Made by a program: the position numbers and the translations under genes
The notes under the pieces: generated by a model
What the model was told of the DNA's origin: nothing
The model's database searches: none
The model's input: the letters and a program-made list of their open reading frames with translations, nothing else
NCBI RefSeq assembly: GCF_016918015.1
Contig: NZ_JAERMK010000009.1
Span: 145,527 to 209,526 of the forward strand
Source: Glycomyces sp. YM15
GTDB lineage: Bacteria > Actinomycetota > Actinomycetes > Mycobacteriales > Micromonosporaceae
Direction of reading: 5' to 3'
Length of the DNA: 64,000 nucleotides
In this document: piece by piece, positions 1-8,289 of the stretch
Layout of the letters: each line of letters begins with the position of its first letter
Position numbering within the stretch: the stretch's first letter is position 1

Positions 1-1
1 C

Positions 2-1120
2 GGCACCGTCGAGGTCGACGGCGACGACGGGGACCCGACCGAGGACCGCCCCTACCTGCACGGCAGCACCGAGTACACGGACGCCAAGCCCGGTGAGGGC
101 GTCCAGGTCGCGGCCGACTTCCTCCAGGTGGAGCCGCTCCCGGAGGACACCGCGGCCGTGGTCGTCACGGCGTTCGGCTCCGACTACACCCTCAACGGGC
201 TCACCCGGGCGACCGCCGGCTACGACAACTGCACCGAGTACGAGGACACGGTCTCCTGCGTCGTCACCGACTTCGAGGACCTGCCCGAGACGGTGTTCGG
301 CTTCGCCGACCCGATCACCTACGAGGTGAGCGGGACCGCGCCCGGCCCGGTCGAGGTGTGCGGCTGCAGCTACATGGTGCGCACCGTCGACGCGGACGAG
401 CTCGAGGAGCACTACGGCGGCGTGTTCTGGGACGAGGGTTCGGACAACCTGTTCGGGTTCCGCGTCGTCACCGAGCCCGAATCGGAGTTCGAGGACTCGC
501 ACTCCGGGTACATCGGCATCACGACCGCGCCGCACCCCTTCGACCTGTCGGTGGCCGCTTCGAATGCCAAGGGCGCCAAGGGCGACCAGGCGCAACTCAC
601 GGTCCCGGTGAAGAACCTCGGCACCGCTGACGCGTGGGGCTTCTTCGACGGGCCCGGCTCGTACGGGCTCATCGGCGAGCTGCCGAAGGGCCTGGAGCTG
701 GTGACGATCGACAGCGACGGCGACGACCTGAACTGTTTCGAGTCCGGCGACGCGTTCGTCAAGGACTCGTTCCCGGGGTCGGACCTGAAGAACGCCGACT
801 TCGTGTGCCTCTTCTACAGTCTCGGCGCGGGCGAGTCGTTCGATTTCAAGTTCACCGTGAAGATCACCGACGCCGGCGCGAGCGGCAAGGGCTCCCTCGA
901 GGTCGCCGCGATCGACAACGACGGCTATCCCGGTGTCGCGGACGGCGACAAGCGGAACGACAAGGCCGACATCACGGTCAACGGCAGCGGTTCGCCGAAG
1001 CTCCCGAAGACGGGTACCTCGTTCGGGCTGATCATCGGCGTCGCGGCGCTGGTGCTCGTGGTCGGCGTGGTGCTGTTCGTGCTCTCCTCGCGCCGCCGCA
1101 AGGCGACTGACGCGGAGTAG
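2..1120 (+). CDS. LPXTG-anchored surface protein, 5' end outside window
   Basis: The frame is open from the first bases, so the N-terminus and any signal peptide lie upstream; 372 residues are visible. The C-terminus has a complete cell-wall sorting signal: LPKTG at 1001-1015, a hydrophobic segment of about 22 residues and a basic SRRRK tail. From knowledge of the family, a sortase cleaves between T and G and joins the protein to peptidoglycan. The 150-odd residues before it (from about 560) resemble a DUF11-like beta-sandwich (VPVKNLGTADAW, later NDKADITV). The upstream part is acidic and rich in G, D and E, and contains a CGCSY cysteine pair. The protein is probably an extracellular adhesin or structural protein; its ligand is unknown. 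A strong hairpin follows the stop. Confidence 0.85.
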   Translation, partial: GTVEVDGDDGDPTEDRPYLHGSTEYTDAKPGEGVQVAADFLQVEPLPEDTAAVVVTAFGSDYTLNGLTRATAGYDNCTEYEDTVSCVVTDFEDLPETVFGFADPITYEVSGTAPGPVEVCGCSYMVRTVDADELEEHYGGVFWDEGSDNLFGFRVVTEPESEFEDSHSGYIGITTAPHPFDLSVAASNAKGAKGDQAQLTVPVKNLGTADAWGFFDGPGSYGLIGELPKGLELVTIDSDGDDLNCFESGDAFVKDSFPGSDLKNADFVCLFYSLGAGESFDFKFTVKITDAGASGKGSLEVAAIDNDGYPGVADGDKRNDKADITVNGSGSPKLPKTGTSFGLIIGVAALVLVVGVVLFVLSSRRRKATDAE

Positions 1121-1146
1121 GACGCTCCCGCGAGGAGACCAGAGGT

Positions 1147-1178
1147 GACGGGCCCCGGCCGAATGGCCGGGGCCCGTC
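1147..1178 (+). terminator. Rho-independent-like hairpin after surface protein
   Basis: A perfect 14-bp stem (1147-1160 with 1165-1178) closes a GAAT loop 26 nt after the stop codon. There is no T-run, which is usual for actinobacterial terminators. Confidence 0.75.
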
Positions 1179-1210
1179 CGCGTCCGTGCGGCGTTGCGGC
1201 GCGGGGACGC

Positions 1211-1248
1211 CGGAGGCGGGCCCCGCCTTTCGGCCGGGCCCGCCTCCG
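1211..1248. terminator. GC-rich hairpin, probably terminating the minus-strand small gene
   Basis: A 13-bp perfect inverted repeat (1211-1223 with 1236-1248) encloses a 12-nt loop. It sits about 110 nt past the stop of the minus-strand gene at 1359-1577 and after the hairpin of the plus-strand gene, so it can serve convergent transcription. Confidence 0.5.
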
Positions 1249-1358
1249 GGAGAGCGAAACGCGCCCGGCTCTTGAGAAGCCGCAGCGCGTCGCGTTCTGG
1301 TGATGTTCGAGTTGGCAGTCTTCGGCCGGCGCCTTGTGGGCGCGCTCGCCTTCGATCC

Positions 1359-1577
1359 TTAGCGGGCCAGACCGGCGAGGGCGCGGCCCTCGATGCGGTT
1401 GGCCGCCCGGCGCAGGACGCCGGCGGTCGAGAGGCGGACCTTCTCCGGGCGGGTGACGCCGAAAGCGTAAGGCTTGTCGGCACGCCCGTCGTCAACGACC
1501 GGGGCGTTCGGCAGGGCCGAGGTGGCAACGGTGTTGGCGGCGTCGACTGCGAGGTATGCACCTACGAGCTCGTTCAT
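1359..1577 (-). CDS. small protein of unknown function
   Basis: This 72-residue protein matches no family I recognise. The start is supported by a GGAAGGA ribosome-binding site about 6 nt before the ATG. It begins MNELVGAYLAVDAANTVA, has a small-residue-rich N-terminal half and a basic C-terminal half (VLRRAANRIEGRALAGLAR) that could form an amphipathic helix. No signal peptide or membrane segment is evident. It is transcribed alone, away from the peptidase gene, behind a roughly 320-nt intergenic region that holds a possible minus-strand -10 box (TAGCAT, complement of 1757-1762). Confidence 0.55.
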   Translation of the reverse strand: MNELVGAYLAVDAANTVATSALPNAPVVDDGRADKPYAFGVTRPEKVRLSTAGVLRRAANRIEGRALAGLAR

Positions 1578-1900
1578 GATGATTCCTTCCCGGCAGGGTA
1601 AGCCGGTTCGTGGATCTTTCTTGGGGACCGCTCGTCGATGACGCCATTGTCGACGGCGGGAATCCGGTGCGATCGCGATGGACCGCCTCCGGGCCGGGGT
1701 CTGAGAGCGGTTGCGGGTTCACCGTCCCGCTCCTGTTCCCCTCGGCTTCATCATCAATGCTAAGGCGTGCGCGTCCGGTAAATCCAGGGATTTTGCGTGG
1801 GTCACAGGTGTCCCGCAACACTGTCCACAAAGAGCTTAGTTACCGTTCGGTTATCGAATTCCAGGAGCGGTTCGCGGACGCGTGGCGGTAGTCTGTCCGG
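1578..1900. other. intergenic region, 323 nt, no gene seen
   Basis: It separates the small minus-strand gene from the plus-strand peptidase gene and is less GC-rich than the genes around it. It holds a candidate minus-strand -10 (1757-1762), an imperfect TTACCG/CGGTTA dyad near 1841-1854 and the leaderless promoter of the peptidase gene. No RNA gene or open frame with a convincing start was found. Confidence 0.5.
1889..1894 (+). promoter_or_regulatory. leaderless -10 box (TAGTCT)
   Basis: TAGTCT ends 6 nt before the ATG at 1901, so transcription should begin at or next to the start codon. No ribosome-binding site is present, which agrees with leaderless translation. Confidence 0.55.
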
Positions 1901-2725
1901 ATGCGGGACTTGGGAGTTCGCGTCGGCCACTGGACCGGCGAGCACACCGGCTGCACGGTGCTGCTGTTCGAGGAGGGCACGACCGCTTCAGGCGAGGTGC
2001 GGGGCGGCGCCCCGGCCAGCCGGGAGATCGAGCTGCTCGACCCCCTGCGCGCGAACACCGGCATCGACGCGGTCCTCCTCACGGGCGGTTCCGCCTTCGG
2101 CCTGGCCGCCGCCGACGGGGTGATGCGGTGGCTGGCCGAGCACGACCGGGGCGTCGCGACACCGGGAGGGAAGGTGCCGATCGTGCCGACGCTCGGACTC
2201 TTCGACCTCGACGGCTCGGGCACGGTTCCCGCTGCGGCCCAAGGATATGAGGCCTGCGATGCGGCGATGGCGCCGTTCGAGCCGGCCCTGGACGGGCCGA
2301 TCGGCGCGGGCCGGGGCGCGACGGTCGGGCAATGGCGGGGCGTGACGCTGCCCTCGGGGCTGCGGACGGCCACGGTGTGGGCCGGGCCGGTAGCGGTGTG
2401 CGCGCTCGCGGCGGTGAACGCGTTCGGTGAACCAGGGCCGCTGGACCGGGGGCTGCTGCGGCCCGAAGGCTTCGCGGCGGGCTCGTTCGGGCGGAACACC
2501 ACGATCGGGGTCGTGGTCACGAACGCGCGGCTCGACAAAGTGGACTGCGCGCTGGTCGCGCAGGGCGCGCACGACGGCCTCGCGAAGGCGATCAGCCCGG
2601 TGCACACGAGGATGGACGGCGACGCGTTCGTCGCGGCCTCCACCGGGAATCTCGAAGCGTCGGTCGACGTGGTGCGGGCCCTCGCGGTGGAGGCGGTCGC
2701 GGAAGCGATCGCCGAAGGGTTCTGA
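1901..2725 (+). CDS. P1 family (S58) peptidase / putative aminopeptidase
   Basis: This 274-residue protein belongs to the DmpA/NylC-like P1 family, whose members are made as one chain and cleave themselves into two subunits, the new N-terminal Ser or Thr becoming the nucleophile. The sequence shows the family features: a VGHWTG start, LLTGGSAFGLAAADGV near residues 65-80, GPIGAGRGATVG near 132-143, and the predicted autocleavage point N199/T200 in RNTTIGVVV. It should be cytoplasmic, as there is no signal peptide. Members hydrolyse N-terminal residues or amide oligomers; the substrate here cannot be told. It stands alone with its own leaderless promoter. The length is slightly shorter than DmpA, as in many actinobacterial homologues. 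Confidence 0.85.
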   Translation: MRDLGVRVGHWTGEHTGCTVLLFEEGTTASGEVRGGAPASREIELLDPLRANTGIDAVLLTGGSAFGLAAADGVMRWLAEHDRGVATPGGKVPIVPTLGLFDLDGSGTVPAAAQGYEACDAAMAPFEPALDGPIGAGRGATVGQWRGVTLPSGLRTATVWAGPVAVCALAAVNAFGEPGPLDRGLLRPEGFAAGSFGRNTTIGVVVTNARLDKVDCALVAQGAHDGLAKAISPVHTRMDGDAFVAASTGNLEASVDVVRALAVEAVAEAIAEGF

Positions 2726-2819
2726 ACGGCGAGAAGGCGGACGGAGCGTCCGAGGGGGCGTTCGCGGTCGCCCCCGGTTCCGACAACGTCGCGCGGCCGG
2801 TTCCGGGGCAGGTGCCGCC

Positions 2820-2825
2820 TATGCT
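2820..2825 (+). promoter_or_regulatory. leaderless -10 box (TATGCT)
   Basis: TATGCT ends 7 nt before the ATG at 2833. This favours 2833 over the in-frame ATGs at 2812 and 2821, which lie upstream of or within the promoter. Confidence 0.6.
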
Positions 2826-2832
2826 GCACCAT

Positions 2833-3744
2833 ATGAGACGCCTTCGCACCGCATTCCTCGTGCTGCCGCTGCTCCTCGTGGTGGGCACCGGCGACGCCGG
2901 AGCGGAACCGAAGGCCGATCCCTCGGCCGACGGCGCCGGGTCCGACCGGCACCCCTCCAGCTGGATCTACCAGCTCTCCGGCTACGAGGACGACGGCCTC
3001 GAAGCCCTCACCGCGGCCCCGCATGACGCGGCCGTCATCGACCTCGCCCGCGACGGCGGGGACGACTACTTCACCGCCGACGAGATCACCGCCCTCAAGG
3101 ACTCGGGCAAGACCGTCTACGCGTACTTCACCATGGGCTCCATCGAGACCTACCGGCCCGAGCACCCCGCCGTCGCCGCCCACGACCTCGTCCTCAACCG
3201 GTGGGGCGACTGGCCCGACGAGTACTTCGTCGAGTACTGGGACCAGCGCTGGTGGGACCTCGTCATGCGACCCCGCCTCGACCAGGCCATGGCCGCCGGA
3301 TTCGACGGCGTCTACCTCGACGTGCCCAATGCCTATGAGGAGATCGACCTCGCGCTCGTCCCCGGCGAGACCCGGGAGTCGTTGGCGCAGAAGATGGTCG
3401 ACCTCATCATCGCGGTCGACGCCTACGCGGGCGGCTCCCTCGCCGTCCTGCCGCAGAACTCCCCCGAACTGCGCGAATACCCCGGCTACCTCGACGCCAT
3501 CGACGGGATCGGCATCGAGGAGCTCTTCTTCCTCAACGCCGACGAGCCCTGCGCCGAGGACTGGTGCGGCGAGAACCTCGCGAACACCCGCGCGATCCGC
3601 GACGCCGGGAAACTGGTGCTCGCCGTCGACTACGCCTCCGAGCCGGCGAACATCGCCGCGGCCTGCGCGCGCTACGACGACGAGGGCTTCGCGGGGGCCG
3701 TCGCCGGGGTCGACCTCGACGCGATCTACGCGCCCTGCCCCTGA
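2833..3744 (+). CDS. secreted GH114-like (TM1410-type) TIM-barrel glycosidase
   Basis: The 303-residue product starts with a typical signal peptide (MRRLRTAFLVLPLLLVV, cleavage probably near GDAGAE) and should be exported. The mature part reads as the TM1410/GH114 (DUF297) family: SSWIYQLSGY, then AAVIDLARDG, VYAYFTMGSIETYRP, GFDGVYLDVPNAYEEID and VLPQNSPEL. Conserved acidic residues sit at the ends of the predicted barrel strands, notably the D in GVYLD and the GIEELFF segment. GH114 members include endo-alpha-1,4-polygalactosaminidases that cut galactosamine-rich exopolysaccharide; activity on such a polymer is an inference. Cysteines near the C-terminus (PCAEDWC, AAACARY, APCP) may form disulfides. 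It is monocistronic. Confidence 0.75.
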   Translation: MRRLRTAFLVLPLLLVVGTGDAGAEPKADPSADGAGSDRHPSSWIYQLSGYEDDGLEALTAAPHDAAVIDLARDGGDDYFTADEITALKDSGKTVYAYFTMGSIETYRPEHPAVAAHDLVLNRWGDWPDEYFVEYWDQRWWDLVMRPRLDQAMAAGFDGVYLDVPNAYEEIDLALVPGETRESLAQKMVDLIIAVDAYAGGSLAVLPQNSPELREYPGYLDAIDGIGIEELFFLNADEPCAEDWCGENLANTRAIRDAGKLVLAVDYASEPANIAAACARYDDEGFAGAVAGVDLDAIYAPCP

Positions 3745-3925
3745 GCCCCGACCTGCGCCTCTCGAGCCGGAACGGGAAACCGGTGTGCCTGCTTCGCGAA
3801 AACGCCCCCGAAATCCCTTTTAAACTGGGCGGAGAGACCACCCAGACGGGCATTGGAGGTGATCTATCGAACTTTCGCGCGTTTGGGGGACAGAAACAGA
3901 GGTAATTCTGCGATGAAGGCCACTG

Positions 3926-3931
3926 TATGAT
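3926..3931 (+). promoter_or_regulatory. candidate -10 box (TATGAT) for the symporter gene
   Basis: TATGAT lies 41 nt before the ATG at 3973. The matching -35 region is weak (TAATTC at 3903-3908, 17-nt spacer), so the call is tentative. Confidence 0.35.
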
Positions 3932-3972
3932 AAGCGCCATTGCCTGAATACCTTCGATTGCGAGGTAAACCA

Positions 3973-5481
3973 ATGGTCGAACTCTCCGGTCCGATCGTCA
4001 CGACCTTCATCCTCTATCTCCTCTTCATGATCCTGATCGGCGTCTGGGTGTACAAGCGCACCAAGACCCTCTCCGACTTCGCGCTCGGCGGCCGATCGCT
4101 CAACGCCCCCACCGCCGCCCTCTCCGCCCAGGCCTCCGACATGTCCGGTTGGCTCCTCATGGGCCTGCCCGGCGCGGTCTACGCCGCCGGCATCGGCGAG
4201 GCCTGGATCGCCGTGGGCCTCTTCGTCGGCATCTACCTCAACTGGCGCATCGTCGCCCCGCGCCTGCGCACCTACACCGAGCGGGCCCACAACTCGATCA
4301 GCCTCTCCGCGTACCTCGAATCCCGCTTCGAGGACCGCACCCACCTGCTGCGCGTGGTCTCAGCCCTGGTCATCGGCGTCTTCTTCACGCTGTACGTCGC
4401 CTCCGGCCTGGTCGCGGGCGGCCTGCTGTTCGAGACCATCTTCGGCGTCGAGCCCACCGTCGCCATCACCGTCGCCGTGATCGTCATCGTGGTCTACACG
4501 TTCCTCGGCGGATTCCTGGCGGTGTCCTTCACCGACTTCGTCCAGGGCATCCTCATGTTCTTCGCCCTCGTCGTGGCCCCCATCGGGGCGATCCTCGCGA
4601 TCGGCGGCATCGGCCCGATGTTCGACGGGATCGGAGCGACGAGCCCCAACCTGCTCGACTGGGTCGACGAGGCCGCCTACGCCGACGGCGCGTGGACCGC
4701 CGGCACGTCGCTCAGCTTCGTCGCCGTCGCCGGGCTCCTGGCATGGGGCCTCGGCTACCCGGGCCAGCCGCACATCCTCGCCCGCTTCATGGGCATCCGC
4801 TCGGTCAAGGACATCCCCGCCGCCCGCCGCATCGCCACCGGCTGGTCGTTCTTCGCCCTCGCCGCCGCCGTCATCATCGGCCTGGTCGGCATCGTCTACA
4901 TCGACGAACCGCTCGCGAACCCCGAGACCGTGTTCCTCGTCCTGGTCGAGAACCAGTTCGCGCCCTGGATCGCGGGCATTCTCCTGGCCGCCGTCCTGGC
5001 GGCGGTCATGTCGACCGCGGACTCCCAACTGCTCGTCGCCTCCACCGCCGTCACCGAGGACTTCTACCGCCGCTACCTCCGCCGGGAAGCCGGCGACGGC
5101 GAACTGGTGTGGATCGGCCGCGGCGCGGTCGTCGTCGTCGCCGTCATCGCCTACTTCCTGGCGCTGCAGGGCGGCACGGTGCTCGACATCGTCGCGTTCG
5201 CATGGGCGGGCTTCGGCGCCGCATTCGGACCGGTCATCGTGCTCTCGCTGTACTGGAAGCGCATGACCTGGGCGGGCGCCCTGGCCGGCATGGTCACCGG
5301 CGCCACCGTCGTGGTCTGGTGGGAGCAGATCGGCTCACCCGGCGGCGTCTACTCGATGCTCCCCGGATGGGGCGCCGCACTGGCCGCCGCACTCATCTTC
5401 GGCCGCCTCGGACGGAGGCCCGAACGCGAATGGGCCGGCTCCTACCACGACGAGGAGCCCGAACCCGCCGTCCCGTCGTAA
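3973..5481 (+). CDS. putP: sodium/solute symporter, PutP (proline) type
   Basis: This 502-residue polytopic membrane protein belongs to the sodium:solute symporter (SSS) family. It imports a substrate, most likely proline, driven by the sodium gradient. About 12-13 hydrophobic segments are visible. Family motifs include FALGGRSL near residue 38, ASDMSGWLLMGLPGAVYAAG near 55-75, GYPGQPHILARFM near 260 and AAVMSTADSQLLVASTAVTEDFYRR near 340-365; the serines in ADSQLLVASTAV match the Na+ site of PutP. The start is chosen at 3973 because GAGG lies 8 nt upstream and the protein then begins with the expected first helix. Its end overlaps the convergent diguanylate cyclase gene by 40 nt. Confidence 0.85.
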   Translation: MVELSGPIVTTFILYLLFMILIGVWVYKRTKTLSDFALGGRSLNAPTAALSAQASDMSGWLLMGLPGAVYAAGIGEAWIAVGLFVGIYLNWRIVAPRLRTYTERAHNSISLSAYLESRFEDRTHLLRVVSALVIGVFFTLYVASGLVAGGLLFETIFGVEPTVAITVAVIVIVVYTFLGGFLAVSFTDFVQGILMFFALVVAPIGAILAIGGIGPMFDGIGATSPNLLDWVDEAAYADGAWTAGTSLSFVAVAGLLAWGLGYPGQPHILARFMGIRSVKDIPAARRIATGWSFFALAAAVIIGLVGIVYIDEPLANPETVFLVLVENQFAPWIAGILLAAVLAAVMSTADSQLLVASTAVTEDFYRRYLRREAGDGELVWIGRGAVVVVAVIAYFLALQGGTVLDIVAFAWAGFGAAFGPVIVLSLYWKRMTWAGALAGMVTGATVVVWWEQIGSPGGVYSMLPGWGAALAAALIFGRLGRRPEREWAGSYHDEEPEPAVPS

Positions 5482-7034
5482 GGCATCTTGCGCGACCGCT
5501 TCATCTGATACATGGCCTGGTCGGCAGCCCAAAGCGTCTGCGATGGGTTGCCGCCGGCCGCCAAACGCGCCCAGCCGATCGACACGTCCACCGGCGTGCC
5601 CGGCACCGAGTACTCCCAGTTCTCGCCCGACACCGCCACCCGGATGCGCTGCGACACCGCGTCCGCGTCGTACTCGGTCGCCCCCGGCAGCACCAGGATG
5701 AACTCGTCACCGCCGGTGCGCGCCAACAGGTCCCCGGTCCGCACCACACTCGACAGGAGCGCCGCCACCCGCTGCAGGATCGCATCGCCCGCCTGATGGC
5801 CGTGCGTGTCGTTGACCGCCTTGAACCCGTCCAGGTCGAGCACCGCGATCATCCCGTCCCCATCCACATCGGACAAGAACTCGTCGAGGCGCCGCCGGTT
5901 CGGCAGACCCGTCAGGTCATCGGTGTTCGCCCGGTCCGCCCAGCCCGCGACCGCCCGCCGCAACTGGTCCCGGTCCACCAGGGCCCCGGCCGAATCCAAG
6001 TAGATCGTGTGGAACTCGTTGATCTGCTTGTACAACGCGTACGTCGTCGCATGCGCCGCCAGGATCGACGCCGCATGATCGCCCTTCGCCACCAGCGCCA
6101 GCGAACGCAGATGCTGCGGCTCCATCACCCCGAGCGTCTCGTCCCCGATCTCCCGCGCCTCCAGCACCTCCAAGGCCTCCAGGCCCCGCGCCTGCGCGAT
6201 CAACCGCGACGCCCGCGCGAGCGTCCGCAGGTCCATCGCCTCCACCGACGACGTCTCGTCCGGCAGCAGATGCTCCACGGTCCAGTTCTCGCCCACCCCG
6301 AGCAGGCTCACCCGCGCCAGCGCGTAGTGGATCCACTCGATCTCGCGCGCGTCGAGCTCGTGCAGGATCGGCTTCACCCGGCGAAGCTCCTTGAGCAGCA
6401 AGTAGTTGCAGGCCCGCGCGTCGCCCGTGTAGTAGCGCAGGAGCGCGTCCCGGACCCGGACCTCGACGCCCTCCACCGAGGCGCGGCCGACGCCGGTGCC
6501 CCCGGCGAGGGTGTGGCACTGGTCGAGCGCCTGGGAGGCCTGCTGCTGGTAGCCGCAGTTGGAGAGGATCACGGCGAGGTCGTACCAGGCGTCGACGGCG
6601 GCCTGGCTCTCCTCGGTCATGGCCTGGAGGGCGCGGCGCGAGAGCACCAGCTGCTCGGCGGTGAGGCCGAGGGCCTTGATGTAGTGGTGGTAGTACCAGG
6701 CCGCGAGCGCGTGGTACTTGCCGGTGAGGCGGGCGTCCTGGCAGCGGGAGACGGCGGCGCCGGCCTGGTCGATGGTGCCGGGGATCTTGTCGGTGGCACG
6801 CTGTGAGATCTGGCCCTGGAGGATGAACAGCCAGGCCTGGGCGCGCTGATGCACCGTGTCGGAGTTGTAGACGATCCAGGTGGCCTCGGCGACGGCCTCG
6901 GCGACCTGTCCGGACCGCATGAGGGCGCGCAGACGCCGATACTGATCGGCATAATCACGCGCAGACGTGATCCCCCTCCGTGGCGTCACGCGCTCTATCC
7001 TGCCACCGCGGAGCCGATATATCCAGTGCGGCAC
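5442..7034 (-). CDS. diguanylate cyclase with TPR-like sensor region
   Basis: About 530 residues. The last 165 form a GGDEF domain: NTDDLTGLPNRRRLDEFL, AVLDLDGFKAVNDTHGH and an intact TGGDEF active-site loop, then WAADQAMYQMK. It should condense two GTP into cyclic di-GMP. No RxxD inhibitory site is evident upstream of the active site. The first ~340 residues are a helical repeat region resembling TPRs (repeated AWYYHHYIKAL, AWYDLAVILSN, LRTLARASRL), probably a protein-binding sensor; no membrane segment was seen. The start is uncertain: GTG at 7034 gives MPHWIYRL, and a GTG at 6989 is the alternative. The 3' end overlaps putP by 40 nt. Codon endings change from C-rich in the N-terminal part to G-rich in the GGDEF part. 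Confidence 0.85.
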   Translation of the reverse strand: MPHWIYRLRGGRIERVTPRRGITSARDYADQYRRLRALMRSGQVAEAVAEATWIVYNSDTVHQRAQAWLFILQGQISQRATDKIPGTIDQAGAAVSRCQDARLTGKYHALAAWYYHHYIKALGLTAEQLVLSRRALQAMTEESQAAVDAWYDLAVILSNCGYQQQASQALDQCHTLAGGTGVGRASVEGVEVRVRDALLRYYTGDARACNYLLLKELRRVKPILHELDAREIEWIHYALARVSLLGVGENWTVEHLLPDETSSVEAMDLRTLARASRLIAQARGLEALEVLEAREIGDETLGVMEPQHLRSLALVAKGDHAASILAAHATTYALYKQINEFHTIYLDSAGALVDRDQLRRAVAGWADRANTDDLTGLPNRRRLDEFLSDVDGDGMIAVLDLDGFKAVNDTHGHQAGDAILQRVAALLSSVVRTGDLLARTGGDEFILVLPGATEYDADAVSQRIRVAVSGENWEYSVPGTPVDVSIGWARLAAGGNPSQTLWAADQAMYQMKRSRKMPYDGTAGSGSSSW

Positions 7035-7112
7035 GTCGTGGCCGTATTCGCCTTTCGTCCTCGAATGGGCAAGCGCCCGAACCGTTTTCCTCCGTGCATC
7101 GGACTCGCCGCA

Positions 7113-7118
7113 TACAGT
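7113..7118 (+). promoter_or_regulatory. leaderless -10 box (TACAGT)
   Basis: TACAGT ends 7 nt before the GTG at 7126, which decides that start over the upstream in-frame ATG at 6967 inside the divergent cyclase gene. Confidence 0.5.
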
Positions 7119-7125
7119 GGGAGCA

Positions 7126-8289
7126 GTGCCCGAAATGGAAGGATGGTGGGCTTTGCTCCCTTCACGTCCGTACAGTGCGCGGCCATGCGGCTCCTGCGGT
7201 GAGCCCCTGCCGACGACTCCCGGTGCCACGGTCCTCGCGTGCGAGGCGTGCGGCACCGAGCTGCACGGCCGACCGGCCTCCCGGCGGCTCGTGGACCCCG
7301 ACTGGGTCGCCTTGGCGCCCAAGGCGAAACTGCGGTACGCCGACGACACCCCCGAGCTGTTGACGGCGCCGGAGGCGCTGGTGCCGTTCCGGGTGGAGCG
7401 GGCCACGGCGCGGCGGCTGCTGCGGGAGTGGGCGCGGCGGCCCTGGTTCACACCGCGGGCGTTCCGGCGCATCGACGAATCGGAGTCGTTCCGGGGCGCG
7501 TACCTGCCGTTCTGGGTGTGGCGGGCGCGCACGCGGTCGCGGTACCAGGCGGCGAGGGGCGACTACGAGTGGACACAGGGCGGCGTGGGCCGGGTGCGCG
7601 GCATCCGGTGGTCGCCCGCGGCGGGAGTGGTGGACCGGGACTTCGCGGCGGTGCCGGTGGCGGCGACGGTGCGGCTGGAGGGGACGGCGCTGGCGGCGCT
7701 GCTGCGGGACTGGACGCTGGGCGATGCGGTGGCGTTCGAGCCGCGGATGCTGGACGGGTATTGGACGCAGGCGTACGACCTGGAGCCGGAGGTGGGGTTG
7801 GAGCTGGCGAAGGCGCGGATGGCGGCCGAGGTGGAGCGGGAGGTCCGGGCGCGGGTGGGCGGGGACGAGCAGCACGTGCCGAGCATCGAGACGGCGTACG
7901 CGGGGCTGGGGTACCGGCTGGTGCTGCTGCCGGTGTGGCTGGTGTCGTACGCGCACCGGGGACGGCGGCGGATGGTCGCGGTGCACGGCGAGAGCGGTCG
8001 GGTGGTGGGCGAGCGGCCGGTGAGCGGGGCGAAACTGCTCTCCGCGGCGCTCCTCGCGTCGGCTGTGGCGGGAGCCATACTGTATTTCGGCTTGTTATCC
8101 CTTTCGTCCTGGTCCGTAAGGCGGCCGGACGGTGGAGGACACGCGCACGCGATGTACATGCTCTATGGTTCCTGGGATGCAACGCGTCAGCTGAGCTGCG
8201 CGTGTAGCCCTCAGAGCGCGCCAGTCTCCCCCGACGGCGCCTCGACACCCCACAGACTGTTCCGGGAGAGGCAATGGGCAGCCCGATGA
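7126..8289 (+). CDS. zinc-ribbon protein with C-terminal membrane segment, unknown function
   Basis: 387 residues. Two cysteine pairs near the N-terminus (CGSC and CEAC, 15 residues apart) make a zinc ribbon. The middle is a soluble, arginine-rich region (LPFWVWRARTRSRYQAARGDYEW; later GYRLVLLPVWLVSYAHRGRRR) of the kind seen in zinc-ribbon membrane proteins of unknown role. One hydrophobic helix follows (LLSAALLASAVAGAILYFGLLSL, about 8034-8105). The final ~60 residues, which overlap the next gene's start by 16 nt, look unlike the rest and may be poorly conserved. GTG 7126 is used because of the leaderless -10; ATG 7135 is possible. No reaction can be assigned. Confidence 0.6.
   Translation: MPEMEGWWALLPSRPYSARPCGSCGEPLPTTPGATVLACEACGTELHGRPASRRLVDPDWVALAPKAKLRYADDTPELLTAPEALVPFRVERATARRLLREWARRPWFTPRAFRRIDESESFRGAYLPFWVWRARTRSRYQAARGDYEWTQGGVGRVRGIRWSPAAGVVDRDFAAVPVAATVRLEGTALAALLRDWTLGDAVAFEPRMLDGYWTQAYDLEPEVGLELAKARMAAEVEREVRARVGGDEQHVPSIETAYAGLGYRLVLLPVWLVSYAHRGRRRMVAVHGESGRVVGERPVSGAKLLSAALLASAVAGAILYFGLLSLSSWSVRRPDGGGHAHAMYMLYGSWDATRQLSCACSPQSAPVSPDGASTPHRLFRERQWAAR

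Noticed and set aside
1821..1833. DnaA box and replication origin near 1.8 kb
   Set aside because: Only one imperfect box (CTGTCCACA) is present, with no cluster, dnaA or dnaN gene.
1840..3183. 447-codon minus-strand frame opposite the P1 peptidase gene
   Set aside because: No recognisable domain, and it covers two clear plus-strand genes.
4149..6806. Very long open frame (885 codons) overlapping putP and the cyclase gene
   Set aside because: It is Arg/Pro/His-rich without any domain, runs across genes on both strands and results from the high GC content of the third positions.
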